From: Lentilitoribacter sp039986595
GTDB lineage: Bacteria; Pseudomonadota; Alphaproteobacteria; Rhizobiales; Rhizobiaceae
Assembly (NCBI GenBank): GCA_039986595.1
Contig: JBDWQJ010000005.1
Location: 310,001 to 374,000 of the forward strand
DNA length: 64,000 bases
Reading direction: 5' to 3'
The notes beneath the pieces are model-generated. The model made no database searches, was not told the DNA's origin, and saw only the letters and a program-made list of their open reading frames with translations. Below are positions 1 through 7,991 of the stretch, one piece after another; within the stretch, counting starts at the first letter, position 1, and the number at the start of each line of letters is the position of its first letter. Both the position numbers and the translations under genes were made by a program.

Positions 1-1
1 C

Positions 2-1027
2 GCAATTAAAGAACACGGTGTTGGTGTTAAATGTGCGACGATTACGCCTGATGAAGCGCGTGTTGAAGAGTTTGACCTTAAGAGAATGTATCGTTCACCA
101 AACGGCACAATCCGCAACATCTTGGGTGGCGTGATCTTCCGTGAACCAATCATCTGTCAAAACGTACCTCGTCTTGTCCCAGGTTGGACAAAGCCAGTGA
201 TCGTTGGTCGTCACGCATTTGGTGACCAATACCGCGCTACGGATTTCAAATTCCCGGGCAAAGGTAAAGTGACAATGAAATTTGTCGGTGAAGATGGCAC
301 AGAACAAGAATACGACATCTTTGATGCGCCTTCTTCTGGTATCGCTATGGGTATGTATAACCTTGATAAATCTATCGAGGACTTCGCTCGTGCGTCTATG
401 AACTATGGCCTTCAGCGCGGCGTGCCAGTTTACTTATCGACTAAAAACACAATTCTAAAAGTGTATGATGGTCGCTTTAAAGACATCTTTGAAGAAGTTT
501 ACCAAAACGAATTTAAAGAAAAATTCGAAGAAGCTAAAATCTGGTACGAGCATCGTTTGATCGATGACATGGTTGCCTCAAACCTTAAATGGTCTGGTGG
601 TTATGTTTGGGCTTGTAAAAACTATGATGGCGACGTTCAGTCTGACACAGTTGCACAGGGCTTTGGTTCACTTGGCCTGATGACATCTGTTCTTATGTCA
701 CCAGATGGTCGTACAGTTGAATCAGAAGCTGCTCACGGCACAGTGACACGTCACTACCGTCAGCATCAAAAAGGCGAAGAGACTTCAACAAACTCAATCG
801 CATCTATCTTTGCTTGGACACGTGGCCTTGCACACCGTGCGAAGCTTGATGACAATGCTGATCTTGCTAAGTTTGCACTTACGCTTGAAAAAGTCTGCGT
901 CGACACAGTTGAATCAGGTTACATGACGAAAGATTTGGCACTTCTAATCGGTCCAGATCAGCCTTGGTTATCGACAACAGGCTTCTTAGACAAAGTTGAT
1001 GAAAACTTGCAAAAAGCAATGGCTTAA
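2..1027 (+). CDS. icd: NADP-dependent isocitrate dehydrogenase, 5'-truncated by window edge
   Basis: This enzyme oxidatively decarboxylates isocitrate to 2-oxoglutarate, making NADPH in the TCA cycle in the cytoplasm. The reading frame is open from base 2, upstream of the first ATG at 86, so the window cuts the gene. 341 residues are present; the dimeric family is usually about 404, so roughly 60 N-terminal residues are missing. Visible are the substrate loop with NGTIRNILGG, the metal-site segment NYDGDVQSD, and the cofactor segment HGTVTRHYR whose Arg/His residues bind the NADP 2'-phosphate in this family. The gene ends in a strong bidirectional hairpin shared with the convergent alaS. Confidence 0.95.
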   Translation, partial: AIKEHGVGVKCATITPDEARVEEFDLKRMYRSPNGTIRNILGGVIFREPIICQNVPRLVPGWTKPVIVGRHAFGDQYRATDFKFPGKGKVTMKFVGEDGTEQEYDIFDAPSSGIAMGMYNLDKSIEDFARASMNYGLQRGVPVYLSTKNTILKVYDGRFKDIFEEVYQNEFKEKFEEAKIWYEHRLIDDMVASNLKWSGGYVWACKNYDGDVQSDTVAQGFGSLGLMTSVLMSPDGRTVESEAAHGTVTRHYRQHQKGEETSTNSIASIFAWTRGLAHRAKLDDNADLAKFALTLEKVCVDTVESGYMTKDLALLIGPDQPWLSTTGFLDKVDENLQKAMA

Positions 1028-1051
1028 ATCAAAAAGCTAAGAAATTGATTC

Positions 1052-1088
1052 AAAAAGGCCCGCGAAATTGATTTTCGCGGGCCTTTTT
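1052..1088 (+). terminator. Rho-independent terminator between icd and alaS
   Basis: The arms GGCCCGCGAAA and TTTCGCGGGCC form an 11-bp GC-rich stem. It is flanked by A5 on the left and T5 on the right, so it can stop icd on the plus strand and alaS on the minus strand. Confidence 0.85.
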
Positions 1089-1108
1089 AATGTGTAATTA
1101 TAAAAAAT

Positions 1109-3757
1109 CTAAAGAAGCGATTTCACAGCTTCAACGGCAGCATCAGCTTTTGAAGCATCCGGACCACCCGCTTGCGCCATATCAGGGCGACCACCGCCAC
1201 CTTTGCCACCAACAGCTTCAGATGCCGCACGAACCAAGTCAACAGCGCTGAACTTATCCGTTAGATCATCAGTTACCCCAACAACAACGCCAGCTTTGCC
1301 ATTATCAAGGCCAACAAATACGACAACACCAGATCCCAAAGAGTTCTTGCCATCATCTGCGAGTGCTTTTAATTCACGACCGCCAATGCCTTCAACAACT
1401 TTACCTAAGAACTTGGTGCCATTTACGTTTTCAGGCTGATCACCTTCAGAACCGCCACCCATAGCTAATTGGCGTTTTGCGTCGGACAATTCTTTTTCAA
1501 GCTGTTTACGTTCTTCAAGCAATTGCGCAACACGAGGCGCAACATCAGATGGTGTGACCTTTAAGGCAGCAGCAGCAGCTTTTAGGTTTTGTTCCTGTGT
1601 TCTAAAATGATCACGTGCCGCATCGCCAGTCAGCGCTTCAATACGTCTGACACCTGCAGAAACTGCACTTTCGCTAACAACTGTCACAACACCAATTTCA
1701 CCGGTATTGGCAACATGCGTACCACCACATAATTCGACAGAGAACTGGCCATCGTGGTTTGAACCTGCAACTTGTTCACCCATGGCGACCACACGAACTT
1801 CATCGCCATATTTTTCGCCAAACAAAGCACGTGCACCGGCTTCAACCGCATCATCCACACCCATAACGCGGGTGGTGACTGGACTGCTTTGCAGCACAAC
1901 TTCATTGGTTATACTCTCAATTGCTTGCAATTCTTCATCACCAATTGGCTTTTGATGTGAGAAATCAAACCGCAAACGATTTTCAGATACAAGAGAACCC
2001 TTCTGGGCCACATGTTCACCAAGAACTTGGCGGAGGCTTTCATGCAGTAAATGTGTTGCTGAGTGGTTACGGCAGATATCTGCACGGCGTTCAGAATTTA
2101 CTTCCAAACGACCGGCAGCACCCGTTTTGATCGAACCTTCTTGCATGTCTGCATGATGAACAAACAAACCATCGGCCTTTTTAGATACAGATGAAATCTT
2201 AGCTATCCCACCATTTTCAAATACGACTTTGCCGCTGTCACCAATCTGACCACCCATTTCCGCATAATATGGAGATTGGTTAAAGACGAGATCGACTTTT
2301 TGGCCTTTTGTTGCTCCTTCAACTTCATCGCCATCTAAAGCAATTGCTTGAACAACACCTTCAGCTAAAAGCTTATCATAGCCAAGAAATTCCGTTGGGC
2401 CGACGCGATCAAATACCGAGAACCAAACAGCTTCAGATGCAGCATCACCAGACCCAGACCAGTTCGCGCGCGCTTCTGCCTTTTGCTTTTCCATCGATGC
2501 ATTAAATCCATCAACATCGACATCAATTGAGCGTGCGCGCAATGCATCCTGCGTCAAATCAAGCGGGAAACCAAATGTATCATAAAGCTTAAAGGCAACA
2601 TCACCTTTTAGCTCATCACCTTCACCCATACCATCCGTTGCTTCATTTAAAAGCTGCAAGCCACGACCCAAGGTGCGCTGGAAACGCACTTCTTCAATTT
2701 CAAACGTTTCTTTGATCAAATCTTCGGTTTGACGTAATTCAGGGAATGCATCGCCCATTTCAAGAACGAGACTAGGCACAAGCTTATGCATAAGCGGATC
2801 TTTAGCGCCCAACAAATTGGCATGGCGCATTGCTCTACGCATGATCCGGCGCAAGACATAGCCACGCCCCTCATTTGATGGCAAAACACCATCAGCAACT
2901 AAGAAACTACATGCACGCAAATGGTCAGCGATCACGCGATGGCTTGGCAATTGATCACCTTCAGCCTTAACGCCGGTTGCTTCCTCTGATGCGCGAATGA
3001 GTTTTTCAAACAAATCAATTTCGTAGTTATTATGTTTACCTTGCAGCACGGCAGCAATACGCTCAAGTCCCATGCCTGTATCAATAGAAGGCTTAGGTAA
3101 GTTTTGGCGATTTTCCTTAGTCACCTGCTCATATTGCATGAAGACAAGGTTCCAAATTTCTATGAAACGATCGCCATCTTCTTCAGGTGATCCTGGAGGT
3201 CCACCCCAAATATGGTCGCCATGATCAAAAAAGATCTCAGAACACGGACCGCAAGGCCCAACGTCACCCATTGACCAGAAGTTATCGCTCGTTGAAATAC
3301 GGATGATCTTATCATCACCAAATCCAGCGACCTTTTTCCATAGATCAGCAGCTTCCTCATCTTCTGAGTAAACAGTCACAAGTAACTTGTCTTTTGGTAG
3401 ACCATATTCTTTCGTAATTAATTCCCAAGCATGGGTAATGGCTTGTTCTTTAAAGTAATCGCCGAATGAAAAGTTACCTAACATTTCAAAGAAAGTGTGG
3501 TGACGTGCGGTATAACCAACATTATCTAGATCATTGTGCTTGCCACCAGCTCTGACACATTTTTGCGATGTTGCTGCAGTATTGTACGGACGTTGTTCAA
3601 GACCAGTAAAGACGTTTTTAAACTGCACCATACCGGCGTTTGTAAACATCAATGTTGGATCATTTTGAGGCACCAGTGAACTTGAAGACACAACTTCATG
3701 CCCTTGCCCCTTAAAGTAATCTAAGAAAACCGACCTTATATCGTTTACACTACTCAT
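1109..3757 (-). CDS. alaS: Alanine--tRNA ligase
   Basis: AlaRS charges tRNA-Ala in the cytoplasm. At 882 residues it has the normal bacterial length and full domain order. The class II catalytic core starts with SSSLVPQNDPTLMFTNAGM and includes RHHTFFEMLGNFSFGDYF and the motif 3 region DTGMGLERIA. The editing domain carries HSATHLLH at residues 565-572 and CGGTH at 677-681, the zinc and deacylation residues. A C-terminal DHHA1-type segment has GGGGRPDMAQAGG near 854. It lies downstream of recA in the same direction, the usual alphaproteobacterial order, but a terminator separates them. Confidence 0.97.
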   Translation of the reverse strand: MSSVNDIRSVFLDYFKGQGHEVVSSSSLVPQNDPTLMFTNAGMVQFKNVFTGLEQRPYNTAATSQKCVRAGGKHNDLDNVGYTARHHTFFEMLGNFSFGDYFKEQAITHAWELITKEYGLPKDKLLVTVYSEDEEAADLWKKVAGFGDDKIIRISTSDNFWSMGDVGPCGPCSEIFFDHGDHIWGGPPGSPEEDGDRFIEIWNLVFMQYEQVTKENRQNLPKPSIDTGMGLERIAAVLQGKHNNYEIDLFEKLIRASEEATGVKAEGDQLPSHRVIADHLRACSFLVADGVLPSNEGRGYVLRRIMRRAMRHANLLGAKDPLMHKLVPSLVLEMGDAFPELRQTEDLIKETFEIEEVRFQRTLGRGLQLLNEATDGMGEGDELKGDVAFKLYDTFGFPLDLTQDALRARSIDVDVDGFNASMEKQKAEARANWSGSGDAASEAVWFSVFDRVGPTEFLGYDKLLAEGVVQAIALDGDEVEGATKGQKVDLVFNQSPYYAEMGGQIGDSGKVVFENGGIAKISSVSKKADGLFVHHADMQEGSIKTGAAGRLEVNSERRADICRNHSATHLLHESLRQVLGEHVAQKGSLVSENRLRFDFSHQKPIGDEELQAIESITNEVVLQSSPVTTRVMGVDDAVEAGARALFGEKYGDEVRVVAMGEQVAGSNHDGQFSVELCGGTHVANTGEIGVVTVVSESAVSAGVRRIEALTGDAARDHFRTQEQNLKAAAAALKVTPSDVAPRVAQLLEERKQLEKELSDAKRQLAMGGGSEGDQPENVNGTKFLGKVVEGIGGRELKALADDGKNSLGSGVVVFVGLDNGKAGVVVGVTDDLTDKFSAVDLVRAASEAVGGKGGGGRPDMAQAGGPDASKADAAVEAVKSLL

Positions 3758-3935
3758 ATCCGTCTTAAACTCCGCTAGCTAAAGATGCGCCTGAATTGTG
3801 TATCCATGCGTATCCATCATCGATTTTTCTTAAATTCGAAAACCAATTATATCAACTATATAATGCGAGTTGAGCGGTATTCTAAGGGAAAATCATATGT
3901 TTTTAGCTGTTGGAATAAACAAAAGCACCAAAAAC

Positions 3936-3964
3936 GAAAAAAGCCACCCATTGAAGGTGGCTTT
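3936..3964 (-). terminator. Terminator downstream of recA
   Basis: The stem GCCACC/GGTGGC (with AAA/TTT extension) has a 7-nt loop. On the minus strand it is followed by a run of six T, placed 20 bp after the recA stop. The rest of the 3758-3984 gap shows only AT-rich sequence, presumably the alaS promoter region. Confidence 0.75.
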
Positions 3965-3984
3965 CATCAGTCATAAATCTTGGG

Positions 3985-5076
3985 TTACTTGTCGCCGCTA
4001 GCAGCAGCATCATCTTCTTTACCGCCCGAAGGATCATCAAGCAATTGCTCTGCAATCAGCCCAGCGTTTTGACGAAGTGATAATTCGATCTCATCAGCAG
4101 TCTCACGATTATCAGCAAGGTATTGTTTTGCATTTTCACGTCCCTGCCCTAATCGTTGACTGTTATAGGAGAACCAGGATCCCGATTTTTCAACAATTCC
4201 GGCCTTCACACCAAGATCAACCAATTCACCGGTTTTAGATGACCCCGCTCCATACATGATATCAAATTCAACCTGCTTGAACGGAGGTGCCATTTTGTTT
4301 TTAACGACTTTAACACGCGTTTGGTTACCCACGATTTCATCACGATCTTTCACAGCACCAATACGGCGGATATCAAGACGAACAGATGCGTAGAATTTAA
4401 GTGCATTACCACCTGTTGTTGTTTCAGGAGAGCCAAACATCACACCGATCTTCATACGGATTTGGTTGATGAAGATCACCATGCAATTTGATTTGGAGAT
4501 AGAAGCAGTCAACTTACGAAGCGCTTGGCTCATAAGGCGAGCTTGAAGACCTGGTAGGCTATCGCCCATCTCTCCCTCAATCTCAGCGCGTGGTGTTAAC
4601 GCTGCAACTGAATCAATAACCAAAACATCAAGTGCACCAGAGCGCACAAGCGTATCTGTAATTTCAAGCGCTTGCTCACCTGTATCAGGCTGAGAGATTA
4701 GCAAATCTTCAAGGTCAACACCAAGTTTACGCGCATAAACAGGATCGAGTGCATGCTCTGCATCGATGAATCCGCAAATGCCACCATCTTTTTGAGCTTC
4801 AGCAATTGTTTGAAGTGCAAGCGTTGTCTTACCAGAACTTTCTGGGCCATAAATTTCAATAATTCTGCCTTTTGGTAGTCCGCCGATACCAAGCGCAATA
4901 TCAAGACCAAGTGAGCCTGTTGAAACTTTTTCAATCTCAACAACATTCTCATTTGATCCAAGCTTCATAATTGAGCCTTTGCCATATGAGCGCTCAATTT
5001 GTGAAAGTGCTGCATCTAGCGCTTTACTTTTATCCACCGATTTTTCCTCTACTAGTCGTAAGGAGTTCTGTCCCAT
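3985..5076 (-). CDS. recA: Recombinase RecA
   Basis: RecA forms ATP-dependent filaments on single-stranded DNA, drives strand exchange and triggers LexA self-cleavage. The 363-residue length is typical for alphaproteobacteria. Walker A GPESSGKT lies at residues 77-84, the Walker B-like segment LDVLVIDSVAAL follows, and the L2 region around NQIRMKIGVMFGSPETTTGGNALKFYA is intact. The acidic C-terminal tail EDDAAASGDK is present. The ATG is preceded by AGAGGT 9 nt upstream. Two LexA-like boxes lie in the upstream gap. Confidence 0.98.
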   Translation of the reverse strand: MGQNSLRLVEEKSVDKSKALDAALSQIERSYGKGSIMKLGSNENVVEIEKVSTGSLGLDIALGIGGLPKGRIIEIYGPESSGKTTLALQTIAEAQKDGGICGFIDAEHALDPVYARKLGVDLEDLLISQPDTGEQALEITDTLVRSGALDVLVIDSVAALTPRAEIEGEMGDSLPGLQARLMSQALRKLTASISKSNCMVIFINQIRMKIGVMFGSPETTTGGNALKFYASVRLDIRRIGAVKDRDEIVGNQTRVKVVKNKMAPPFKQVEFDIMYGAGSSKTGELVDLGVKAGIVEKSGSWFSYNSQRLGQGRENAKQYLADNRETADEIELSLRQNAGLIAEQLLDDPSGGKEDDAAASGDK

Positions 5077-5136
5077 GATCTGATACCTCTAAGTTTAAAA
5101 CCAACCGCTTTAACCAAGCGCCAACTTAACTTAAAT

Positions 5137-5151
5137 GTACTCTATTTGTTC
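5137..5151 (-). promoter_or_regulatory. Candidate LexA (SOS) box 1 upstream of recA
   Basis: GTAC-N7-GTTC on the plus strand differs in one base from the alphaproteobacterial SOS consensus GTTC-N7-GTTC. It starts 61 bp upstream of the recA start codon, a normal operator position. The assignment is inferred from motif and position. Confidence 0.55.
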
Positions 5152-5204
5152 TCATTTGACAACACCCAATTAAGATATTGTTTTATAACAATAAAAATTT
5201 GTTT

Positions 5205-5219
5205 GTTCTATTTTTGTAC
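5205..5219 (-). promoter_or_regulatory. Candidate LexA (SOS) box 2 between recA and psuK
   Basis: GTTC-N7-GTAC is a second one-mismatch version of the SOS box, 68 bp from the first and nearer the middle of the divergent recA/psuK region. It could be an auxiliary LexA site or chance in AT-rich sequence. Confidence 0.35.
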
Positions 5220-5307
5220 ACGGAAAATTTCTAAAACTGTTAAATCATAACCATGTGCATTAAACTTGTTAAAGTGATGATATACGATTCGTGAAAGGTA
5301 TATAGTT

Positions 5308-6222
5308 TTGAATCCAATTTTAGTAATCGGTGGCGCCCATATTGATCGAAAAGGTGCGATGGAGACGGACTATATTATAGGCGCAAGCATCCCCGGAACA
5401 ATCCAAGAAGTTGTTGGTGGTGGCGCATTTAATGTTGCCGCCAACTTATCTCGGCTTGGACGTGACGTCACATTCATCTCTCCACGCGCGGATGATACAA
5501 ATGCAAAGCTTGTAGCAAATACGATTAAGCCACTTGATATAAACGATCAGCCCGTATCGTGCGAAGGCAAAACACCGAGCTATACTGCGCTGATTGATAA
5601 AAACGGAGAATTGGTCGCAGCGCTTGCAGATATGAAATTGTATGATGGCTTAACCTGCGAAGATTTTCTGACAGATAATGTTATTGATCATCTAAGAAGC
5701 TGCCGCATACTAATCACCGATGCAAATTTGCCAGAAGATGTGCTGGCAAGGATATCTAAAACCATTTCATCAGATTGTCGGTGGTATGCAATTGCCGTCT
5801 CACCTGCGAAAGTCATGCGATATCTACCGGTCATTAAAAGACTAGATTGCCTTGCCATGAATATGAATGAAGCCAGGGCCATAACAGCAAAATCGGATAG
5901 TTTTGAAGTACGCAGTTCGCTTAAACAACTAAGCCTGCGCGGTGCCATCATCACAAATGGTGCAGATAACACTGTGGGATATCTCAATGGTTCAGATGAG
6001 GTTACACTCAAGCCACAACAGGTGAATAATATTGTGGATGTGACAGGTGCAGGAGATGCCACATTATCGGGATTTGTTGCACAAATTGAAGATGGTCACA
6101 AAATTCAGCATGCTTTAGAGTTTGGAATGGCTGCAGCGCGGTTGACAATCGCAATAAACGGTGCACAACACCCTCTTCTTTCAAATGACCTTGTTCAAAA
6201 AGAACTTGAACAAACCCAATAA
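5308..6222 (+). CDS. psuK: PfkB-family sugar kinase, probable pseudouridine kinase
   Basis: It probably phosphorylates pseudouridine to pseudouridine 5'-phosphate, the first step of pseudouridine breakdown. The ribokinase/PfkB fold is shown by VVGGGAFNVAANLSRLG near the N-terminus and the DVTGAGDATLSGF signature with TGAGD at residues 246-250, including the catalytic Asp. The start is a TTG: AAAGG sits about 9 nt upstream and the only earlier in-frame candidate region is closed by TAG. The pseudouridine specificity is inferred from the next gene, psuG, which begins 14 bp downstream. The 304-residue length fits the family. Confidence 0.88.
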   Translation: MNPILVIGGAHIDRKGAMETDYIIGASIPGTIQEVVGGGAFNVAANLSRLGRDVTFISPRADDTNAKLVANTIKPLDINDQPVSCEGKTPSYTALIDKNGELVAALADMKLYDGLTCEDFLTDNVIDHLRSCRILITDANLPEDVLARISKTISSDCRWYAIAVSPAKVMRYLPVIKRLDCLAMNMNEARAITAKSDSFEVRSSLKQLSLRGAIITNGADNTVGYLNGSDEVTLKPQQVNNIVDVTGAGDATLSGFVAQIEDGHKIQHALEFGMAAARLTIAINGAQHPLLSNDLVQKELEQTQ

Positions 6223-6236
6223 CAAGGTGGCCGCAC

Positions 6237-7145
6237 ATGCAAACAAAATTGGATATCATCTATAGCGCCGAAGTTGCTGACGCACGCTCAAAAAACGCAC
6301 CAATCGTTGCGTTAGAATCCACCATCATTACCCATGGCATGCCTTGGCCTGGCAATTTTGAAATGGCAACAGGTGTCGAACAGCTTATTCGAGATCATGG
6401 CGCAGCACCTGCGACAATTGCGGTGTTAGATGGCAAATTACATGTTGGCCTTGAACGGGAAACAATTGAAAAACTGGCCCAAACGCCAGATGCAATGAAG
6501 CTTTCACGCGCTGATTTCGCTTTTGCAATTGCGCAAGGCAAAACAGGGGCAACAACCGTTGCAGCGACAATGATGGCAGCCCATCAAGCGGGAATATCAG
6601 TGTTTGCTACAGGCGGTATAGGCGGTGTTCACCAAGGTGCGAGCGATAGCTTTGATATCTCAGCTGACTTGCAAGAACTTGCAAGAACCCCCGTGATCGT
6701 TGTTGCCGCAGGCGCAAAAGCAATTCTGGATGTTCCCAAAACGCTGGAAGTATTGGAAACAAACGGTGTGCCGGTTGTTACTCTTGGGCAAGATGAATTC
6801 CCTGCATTCTGGTCATCAAAATCAAACCATGCATCTCCGTTGCGTGTTGAGACCGCTCAAGACATTGCAAAATTTGAGCATGCCCGCCGACTGTTTCAAG
6901 ACCATGGCGGCCTGTTGGTTGGCAATCCTGTTCCACAAAGCGCAGAAATTCCGCAAAGCAAGATGAATGGCTTTATCAAACAAGCATTAAAAGAAGCCGA
7001 CGAGCAAAAGGTAACAGGCAAAGATGTAACACCATTTTTACTCGCCCGCATTTTTGAACTTACAGATGGTAAAAGCTTAGAAACAAATATTGCGCTTGTT
7101 CGCAATAATGCGATCGTGGCAGCACAAATTGCATGTGCGCTTTAA
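6237..7145 (+). CDS. psuG: Pseudouridine-5'-phosphate glycosidase
   Basis: PsuG reversibly splits the C-C glycosidic bond of pseudouridine 5'-phosphate to uracil and ribose 5-phosphate. Family landmarks are LESTIITHGMPWP near the N-terminus, the TGGIGGVHQGAS and DSFDISADLQEL segments, and the AGAKAILD motif that carries the catalytic lysine in the family. At 302 residues it is full length. AAGGTGG lies 7 nt before the ATG. It is cotranscribed with psuK, giving a complete two-step catabolic operon. Confidence 0.95.
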   Translation: MQTKLDIIYSAEVADARSKNAPIVALESTIITHGMPWPGNFEMATGVEQLIRDHGAAPATIAVLDGKLHVGLERETIEKLAQTPDAMKLSRADFAFAIAQGKTGATTVAATMMAAHQAGISVFATGGIGGVHQGASDSFDISADLQELARTPVIVVAAGAKAILDVPKTLEVLETNGVPVVTLGQDEFPAFWSSKSNHASPLRVETAQDIAKFEHARRLFQDHGGLLVGNPVPQSAEIPQSKMNGFIKQALKEADEQKVTGKDVTPFLLARIFELTDGKSLETNIALVRNNAIVAAQIACAL

Positions 7146-7181
7146 CGCCCTGACCTTTAAACATAATCCAAACATAAACAA

Positions 7182-7213
7182 AAACCCCGGTGATCGAATG
7201 ATCACCGGGGTTT
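7182..7213 (+). terminator. Bidirectional terminator after psuG
   Basis: A perfect 14-bp stem (AAACCCCGGTGATC with its reverse complement) closes a GAAT loop. It has A-rich and T-rich flanks and lies between psuG and the convergent OmpA-type gene. Confidence 0.8.
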
Positions 7214-7239
7214 AATTTTGAAATCGAGATTTTAACCGA

Positions 7240-7890
7240 TTATGAAAGTGGAGAAAGTTGGATTTCTACACGACGGTTCGCAGCGCGACCCGCTTCAGTT
7301 CCGTTATCTGCGATCGGACGAGTTTCGCCAAATCCAAGTGTACGGAAGCGACGTGCATCAATACCAGATTGGGATAGATATCCCGCAACAGATTGCGCGC
7401 GCTGTGTTGAAAGTGTGAGGTTAAACTGATCTTCACCAGTTGAATCTGTGTGTCCATAAACATCAACCAATGTTTTGTTGAACTTATTCACGACAATAGC
7501 AACACCGCGAAGCGTTTCAACAAATGCAGGTTTAATTGCAGATTGACCAACATCAAATGTAATATTTGACGGCATGTTTAGGATGATCTGATTGCCATTA
7601 CGGGTCACAGTTACACCAGTCCCTTGAAGTTGCGCGCGAAGCTCAGCTTCCTGTTGGTCCATATAGCTGCCAATTGCTCCACCAGCAAGAAGACCAATAC
7701 CCGCACCGATAAGCGCATTTTTACGATCATCACCACCAGCAAGAAGACCAAGACCAGCACCAGCTGCGGCACCAAGGGCTGCACCTTTTGTTGTATTGTT
7801 GACCTTTTGCTGACCAGTAAATGGGTCAGTCGTTGTACATGAGGCTAGAACTGCGCCTGCCACAAGAGCCGAAATAATCTGGGCTTTCAT
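7240..7890 (-). CDS. OmpA-family outer membrane lipoprotein (YiaD-like)
   Basis: This is a predicted peptidoglycan-binding outer membrane lipoprotein. The N-terminus has a signal peptide ending in the lipobox LASC, then a glycine-rich segment with GAALGAAAGAGLGLLAGG and GAGIGLLAGGAIG (glycine-zipper repeats), then a C-terminal OmpA domain with DVYGHTDSTG and AGRAANRRVEI, the residues that contact peptidoglycan. An in-frame ATG lies at 7905, but AAGGGG is correctly placed only for the ATG at 7890, so I use the shorter form of 216 residues. The gene is monocistronic and downstream of cckA's convergent neighbour arrangement only by position. Confidence 0.85.
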   Translation of the reverse strand: MKAQIISALVAGAVLASCTTTDPFTGQQKVNNTTKGAALGAAAGAGLGLLAGGDDRKNALIGAGIGLLAGGAIGSYMDQQEAELRAQLQGTGVTVTRNGNQIILNMPSNITFDVGQSAIKPAFVETLRGVAIVVNKFNKTLVDVYGHTDSTGEDQFNLTLSTQRAQSVAGYLSQSGIDARRFRTLGFGETRPIADNGTEAGRAANRRVEIQLSPLS

Positions 7891-7991
7891 AAAATTCCCC
7901 TTCATAGAATTTGTTTGGGATCACCTATTACCCTCAAATAAGGCATTAAGATGAACTAATTCTTTATGTCAGCATACAAACAGATACAATT

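Noticed and set aside
3785..3976. Plus-strand frame of 63 codons between alaS and recA
   Set aside because: It is AT-rich, has low-complexity lysine runs and runs through the recA terminator; no protein-like pattern or ribosome site.
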